From NCBI GenBank assembly GCA_030427735.1, contig JAUIBP010000007.1, positions 115,314-179,313 of the forward strand: a stretch of DNA of 64,000 nt, in the 5' to 3' direction. Below are positions 60,545 to 64,000 of this stretch, piece by piece (the first letter of the stretch is position 1; the number at the start of each line of letters is the position of its first letter). The position numbers were made by a program, and so were the translations under genes. The DNA comes from Bacteroidia bacterium. Lineage in GTDB: Bacteria; Bacteroidota; Bacteroidia; Flavobacteriales; Flavobacteriaceae. Under the pieces are notes generated by a model that saw only the letters and a program-made list of their open reading frames with translations, did no database searches and was not told the origin of the DNA.

Positions 60545-61086
60545 TTGTCGGTTGTTGGTTGTCGGTTGTCAGTTATCAGTTGTCATTCCGACAGTAGGAG
60601 GAATCTTTTTTATTAAGTTCGTGGTTCGTCATTACGAGTGTAGCGAAGCAATCTGTTGAACCGTGAGTCGGTTTTCGGTTCTCGGTTTTCACGTCATACT
60701 GGACTTGATCCAGTATCTCATCTAGGTGGAGTATTTAGGTTGTGAATTGTGTTGTCTGTTCTCGGTTGAGAGACGCTGAGTCGCGCCCAGCGTGACGACA
60801 CGTTTTTTAATAAACAATAACTTTAAATCGTAATGATGTTTTCCATTTTCAAATTTTCAAATTAGGGAATTTTCAAATACTGTCATCCGAGCGTAGTTTA
60901 CGGAGCGAAGAATCTTTTGAATGGAGGCACAAATTTGCATTTAAACTGAGATTACCAACATAATACAGGTTACATAAAAAGATGCTTCAGTCTTGCTTCC
61001 CTCTGCATGACAACGAACTGTTAACTGAATACTGCTTACTGCCAACTAAAAAAGACGTATTTTTAATCCCAAACTAAATCAACATC
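60545..61086. repeat. Repeat-rich intergenic region with five hairpin subfamilies
   Basis: It starts with a heptamer tract (GTTGTCGG, GTTATCA units to about 60580). Hairpin elements of the GTCA...TCT family follow: 60581-60606 (TTCC type), 60627-60654 (TTACG type), 60693-60718 (TACTGG type), 60771-60796 (reverse, CGCTGG type), 60881-60915 and 60980-61012 (an inward-facing pair). No gene is visible. A promoter for the next gene was not found. Confidence 0.88.
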
Positions 61087-62202
61087 TTGAAACAACAATC
61101 AGTGCTTATAGTGACTTCCGAATTTCCACCTCAGCCAGGCGGGATTGGCGATCATGCTTATAATTTAGCATATTATTTAGAACGATCGGGGTATCGGGTG
61201 ACTGTTTTAGCGGATTGTCGTTCGGATGACGGCCGGGAGGAGCAGCGTTTTGATGCTGGATTGTCTTTTACCGTTGTTCGAATTCCTATGAGCAAAAGAC
61301 GTTTTACTATGTATTTGCAGCGGATTCGTTTGTATAAAGAGTTGTTACAGGAAACGAATATCGTGCTTGCTTCGGGTAAATTCTCGCTTTGGAATGTAGG
61401 CTTTGCTAGTGGTCGTTTTAAAGGTAAAAAAATTGCGATAGTACATGGTACGGAAGTGAATTTTAGTAATAAAATCCTCCATGCGAGTGTAAATAAGGCG
61501 TTACAGCAATTTTCTAAAATTATAGCCGTTTCTAATTTTACTAAAGGTTTGTTGTCTAAACCGCTGCAAGAGAAAACTGTTGTGATTCCTAATGGCTTTA
61601 ATCCGAATAAATGGGAATCTCATCCAGAAGTTGGTGTTCGGTTAACTGGGAGTCCGAAGTTAATTACAGTGGGGCATGTTAGCCCACGAAAAGGACAACA
61701 AGAAGTTATTAAATTGTTACCAGCATTACAAGAACAATTTCCTGATATTAGTTACCATTGTGTGGGTTTACCGACAGGGCAACAGGCTTGCGAAACTTTG
61801 GCTAAGGAATTAGATGTATTTGAGCGCGTATTTTTTCATGGTCGTGTGAGTAATGATACCTTATATGCCTTATTACAAGATAGCGATGTATTTGTGATGT
61901 TGAGCACCATAACAGGGAGTGGAGATGTGGAAGGTTTTGGAATAGCTTTACTGGAAGCCAATGCACTGGGGTTGCCAACCATTGGTGCTACAGGTTGCGG
62001 TATTGAGGATGCTATTGATGTGGGTAGATCGGGTTTTTTGGTGGATTTGGGCGATATGGAAGGGTTTAAACAGGCTTTACAACAGTGTATGAACGATAAA
62101 GACAGGTTGGCTGTTTCGGCTAAGGAATGGGCCGCGAAACATGATTGGGAAAGGATCATTGAGCGGTATGTTGGGGTGATTGGGGAAGTACATTCAAAGT
62201 AG
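61087..62202 (+). CDS. Glycosyltransferase family 4
   Basis: A 371-residue GT-B enzyme: VLIVTSEFPPQPGGIGDHAY (N-terminal fold with the GG loop), LITVGHVSPRKGQQEVIKLL (C-terminal fold), and the E-x7-E region in DVEGFGIALLEANALGLPT. The start is TTG at 61087, since the first strand begins four residues later and no ATG fits. It is the last recognisable polysaccharide gene of the window. Donor and acceptor are unknown. Confidence 0.88.
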   Translation: MKQQSVLIVTSEFPPQPGGIGDHAYNLAYYLERSGYRVTVLADCRSDDGREEQRFDAGLSFTVVRIPMSKRRFTMYLQRIRLYKELLQETNIVLASGKFSLWNVGFASGRFKGKKIAIVHGTEVNFSNKILHASVNKALQQFSKIIAVSNFTKGLLSKPLQEKTVVIPNGFNPNKWESHPEVGVRLTGSPKLITVGHVSPRKGQQEVIKLLPALQEQFPDISYHCVGLPTGQQACETLAKELDVFERVFFHGRVSNDTLYALLQDSDVFVMLSTITGSGDVEGFGIALLEANALGLPTIGATGCGIEDAIDVGRSGFLVDLGDMEGFKQALQQCMNDKDRLAVSAKEWAAKHDWERIIERYVGVIGEVHSK

Positions 62203-62216
62203 TAACATTTTGAAAA

Positions 62217-62780
62217 ATGCATCATAAATCAAATATACTATTAAATTGGGAAATTGAAACTATTGAATATTATTTCGCTAATGGACTGAAATATTATTCG
62301 AATTTAATTAAAAAAGACTTCTCGGATGATGGTAAAATAATTGGGGAAAAGGAATATGTTGTTGGCTCATTTCAATATTTTCGAAGGTCAATTTTTTATG
62401 AATTAAATGCTATGATTGAGCAATGGCTTTTATATGCTTCTTCCATCGATGAAGAATTTTTTGACAATAAAAATCTAAAAAGAACTAGGGCTAAATCTGT
62501 GCAGATAATAAAAGAGAGGTATAAAATTGAACTAAGTAATATTTCAGAATTTGAAAATGTAGAAATTATTAGGAGAACTGTAAATTCTTTAAAGCATAGA
62601 GGAGGGTTTGATTTTACTGATTTTTCAAAGGATATTCCTGAATTCAAATCGGTTAAGGATGACATAAGGCATTTAGAAACACTTAAAAACTCAGCAATTA
62701 AATTTATCAAAGAATTAATTGTTGCTATTTTACTCATTGATAAAAGAAAAAATACTAAGCACAACAATGGCTATAATTAA
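62217..62780 (+). CDS. Protein of unknown function (cassette-like)
   Basis: A 187-residue soluble, mostly helical protein (QYFRRSIFYELNAMIEQWLL, RAKSVQIIKERYKIELSNIS, VEIIRRTVNSLKHRGGFDFT). The RRTVNSLKHRGG region resembles the conserved RX4-6H-type turn of some HEPN-like proteins, but I cannot confirm this. The stop codon falls inside the junction sequence ACAACAATGGCTATAATTAA, a pattern I associate with cassette boundaries in flavobacteria. No function is assigned. Confidence 0.55.
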   Translation: MHHKSNILLNWEIETIEYYFANGLKYYSNLIKKDFSDDGKIIGEKEYVVGSFQYFRRSIFYELNAMIEQWLLYASSIDEEFFDNKNLKRTRAKSVQIIKERYKIELSNISEFENVEIIRRTVNSLKHRGGFDFTDFSKDIPEFKSVKDDIRHLETLKNSAIKFIKELIVAILLIDKRKNTKHNNGYN

Positions 62781-62895
62781 CTGCTTGTACTTGCTTACTT
62801 TGGAAATTCCTCAGGAATTTCCAACTTGGTGTGTACTTGCCAAATTTAGTGCTAACCCACTCAACTTTTTATAAACAAAACCGTTGACATTAATT
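62764..62895 (+). repeat. Cassette-junction-like sequence with an 11-bp hairpin
   Basis: Contains the perfect palindrome TGGAAATTCCT-C-AGGAATTTCCA (62801-62823) between two direct copies of GTACTTGC. It has CAACAATGG at one end (62762-62770) and CCGTTG (62881-62886) at the other. The layout resembles attC-like recombination sites but does not fit the integron core consensus well. Confidence 0.5.
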
Positions 62896-63546
62896 ATGAA
62901 AAACATAGGCTTAATATTATTATTCTTAGTTAATTTTTCAATTAATGCCCAAGAAAAACTTATTGGAAATTATTGTACAATTCCAATTGGTGAATCTGAT
63001 GTGACTTGTTATAGTTTTAAAGAAAATCAACAATTTGAATTTAAGATTTCAGGATGTTTAGGAATATCTACTTATGGAAAAGGTAATTATTCTATAAAAA
63101 ACAAACAACTATTATTAAATTTTGACAATGGAAAAGGAAGTCAAAATAGCAGAATCGTATTTAAAAAATTAAAAGAGACTTCACAAGATTCGATTACTCT
63201 TAAACTAAAAGTAAGTGATGTTTATGGAATAGGCATTCCTGCAAAGATTTATCCGAAAGAAATGGATTTAATGGATTTCGACTTTGAGAAAAATTATGCC
63301 GATATTAATGGAAATTGGATTTGGAAAAACAAAAAAAACAGTGAATCAAAGCACTTTGTAATTTCAGAAAATGGATATGCTGAACTTGAATTTGCTATTG
63401 ATTTAGAAAAAAGTCAAGAAATAGAAATAGTTTTAGCTCCTCCAAGTCCGAATTCAATTTCATCCAAAGAATTCAGAAAAAACATAGAAATTATAGATTC
63501 CGATAATTTGAGAATAAACGGAATGAAATTCAAAAGGGAAAAATAA
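62896..63546 (+). CDS. Secreted protein of unknown function
   Basis: I start at the ATG at 62896, which opens a signal peptide (MKNIGLILLFLVNFSINAQ); a TTG 12 nt upstream is in frame but less likely. The 216-residue mature-type protein is beta-rich (YCTIPIGESDVTCYSFKENQ, YSIKNKQLLLNFDNGKGSQN, VSDVYGIGIPAKIYPKEMDL), perhaps a lipocalin-like barrel. No domain is recognised. It lies between two junction-like sequences and looks like cargo of a gene-cassette array. Confidence 0.6.
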   Translation: MKNIGLILLFLVNFSINAQEKLIGNYCTIPIGESDVTCYSFKENQQFEFKISGCLGISTYGKGNYSIKNKQLLLNFDNGKGSQNSRIVFKKLKETSQDSITLKLKVSDVYGIGIPAKIYPKEMDLMDFDFEKNYADINGNWIWKNKKNSESKHFVISENGYAELEFAIDLEKSQEIEIVLAPPSPNSISSKEFRKNIEIIDSDNLRINGMKFKREK

Positions 63547-63879
63547 CTATTGCCAGCAACGTTTATATTTTATTTGTTCAATCGGGATTTTCAATAAATC
63601 TCCATCGTAATGAACTTCGTTATTCTCAAACTGTTCTTTCGTAAACGCTTTTAGTTTCTTTTCAGGTTTTAAATATTCTCCTAAAAGTTTAATGTCAATT
63701 AATTCGTTAAAAGTCAATTCAGTTCTAACAATTTCAAATTTCGTATTTGGAAATTTGCGGGAATATTGTAGTTCGTCAAAATATTGACCTTGTAAAAACA
63801 ATGTTTCGTTTTCAGATATTTTTAGATAAAACCCAGAGCCTAAATCAAAAGCTTCTTTTCGTTTATTTTTTTGTCTGTA
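63547..63879 (-). pseudogene. Truncated unknown gene ending in RCWQ
   Basis: The reading frame is open from 63879 to the TAG at 63547, but no ATG is available before the in-frame stop at 63880-63882; only a TTG at 63799 could serve. Residues such as LGSGFYLKISENETLFLQGQ and RKFPNTKFEIVRTELTFNEL look like a continuous domain that should extend further N-terminally, so the gene seems truncated near 63880. The C-terminal codons (CGT TGC TGG CAA TAG) form a junction-like GTTGCTGGCAA, as in cassette borders. The function is unknown. Confidence 0.45.
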
Positions 63880-64000
63880 TTATACTGAAATAGGTTGACC
63901 TTTTTTCGGTTCATTTTTGCACGATCAAACCATTTTTTTAGCCGTTTAGAAGGCAAAAAATAATTTGAACTAGGTCTTTTTAAATCGTTAGTTCAGGTAA
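63880..64000. other. Right edge, possible insertion-sequence end
   Basis: ACTGAAATAGGTTGACC at about 63884-63900 resembles the terminal inverted repeat of some insertion sequences, and the minus strand ends a frame with LPELTI and TAA (63980-64000). It may be the 3' end of an insertion sequence that broke the gene at 63547. The window ends before this can be tested. Confidence 0.3.

Overview
The window looks like chromosomal DNA from a marine-type member of the Flavobacteriaceae (Bacteroidota). It is A/T-rich and carries Bacteroidota hallmarks: DUF3276/PUR and DUF4252 proteins, a long NusB, a HYC_CC_PP protein next to a TonB-dependent receptor, the small Bacteroidota-type SRP RNA, and promoters that fit the TAnnTTTG -7 box. 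The species cannot be named from the sequence alone.

Bases 1-31,060 are mostly housekeeping and small accessory operons. In order they hold: a CsaA-like tail, a BASS transporter and an acyltransferase; a PUR protein and an ABC exporter; leucine dehydrogenase; nusB, a DUF1573 lipoprotein and yajC; an ECF sigma factor operon with two DUF4252 proteins; an S41 peptidase and a Dph6-like enzyme; a thioesterase and a glutaminyl cyclase; the SRP RNA gene; an acyltransferase-3; a three-gene uronic-acid polysaccharide locus (GH88, BNR_4, DUF2264); an RluA-type pseudouridine synthase; a TetR gene lying between two thiol-redox genes that share a 22-bp operator; and a heavy-metal trio (HYC_CC_PP, TonB receptor, HMA protein).

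Bases 31,600-62,200 form one large surface-polysaccharide cluster, all on the plus strand apart from inserts. It has an ABC-transporter export pair (Wzm/Wzt with a C-terminal carbohydrate-binding domain) and about 14 glycosyltransferases or glycosyltransferase-like proteins. Decoration enzymes include a pyruvyltransferase, two left-handed beta-helix acetyltransferases, a sulfotransferase, an FkbM methyltransferase and an asparagine-synthetase-like amidase/ligase. No Wzx or Wzy was recognised, so export is probably ABC-dependent. The pyruvyltransferase gene is split by an extra copy of a 10-bp tandem repeat, which may be a reversible on/off switch.

The most unusual content lies between the polysaccharide genes. 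At least 38 short hairpin elements share an invariant GTCA on one side and TCT on the other, with stems that covary between subfamilies. They occur mainly as inward-facing pairs, like REPINs. One pair encloses a complete GIY-YIG nuclease gene. A second, unrelated repeat family, made of GTTGTCA/GTTATCA-type heptamers, forms inverted arms around a four-helix-bundle (S23/IVP-like) gene inserted between wzm and wzt. Both look like small protein-plus-repeat mobile cassettes.

The right end (62,200-64,000) carries unrecognised small genes bounded by sequences that resemble gene-cassette junctions, and a minus-strand gene that appears truncated near 63,880.
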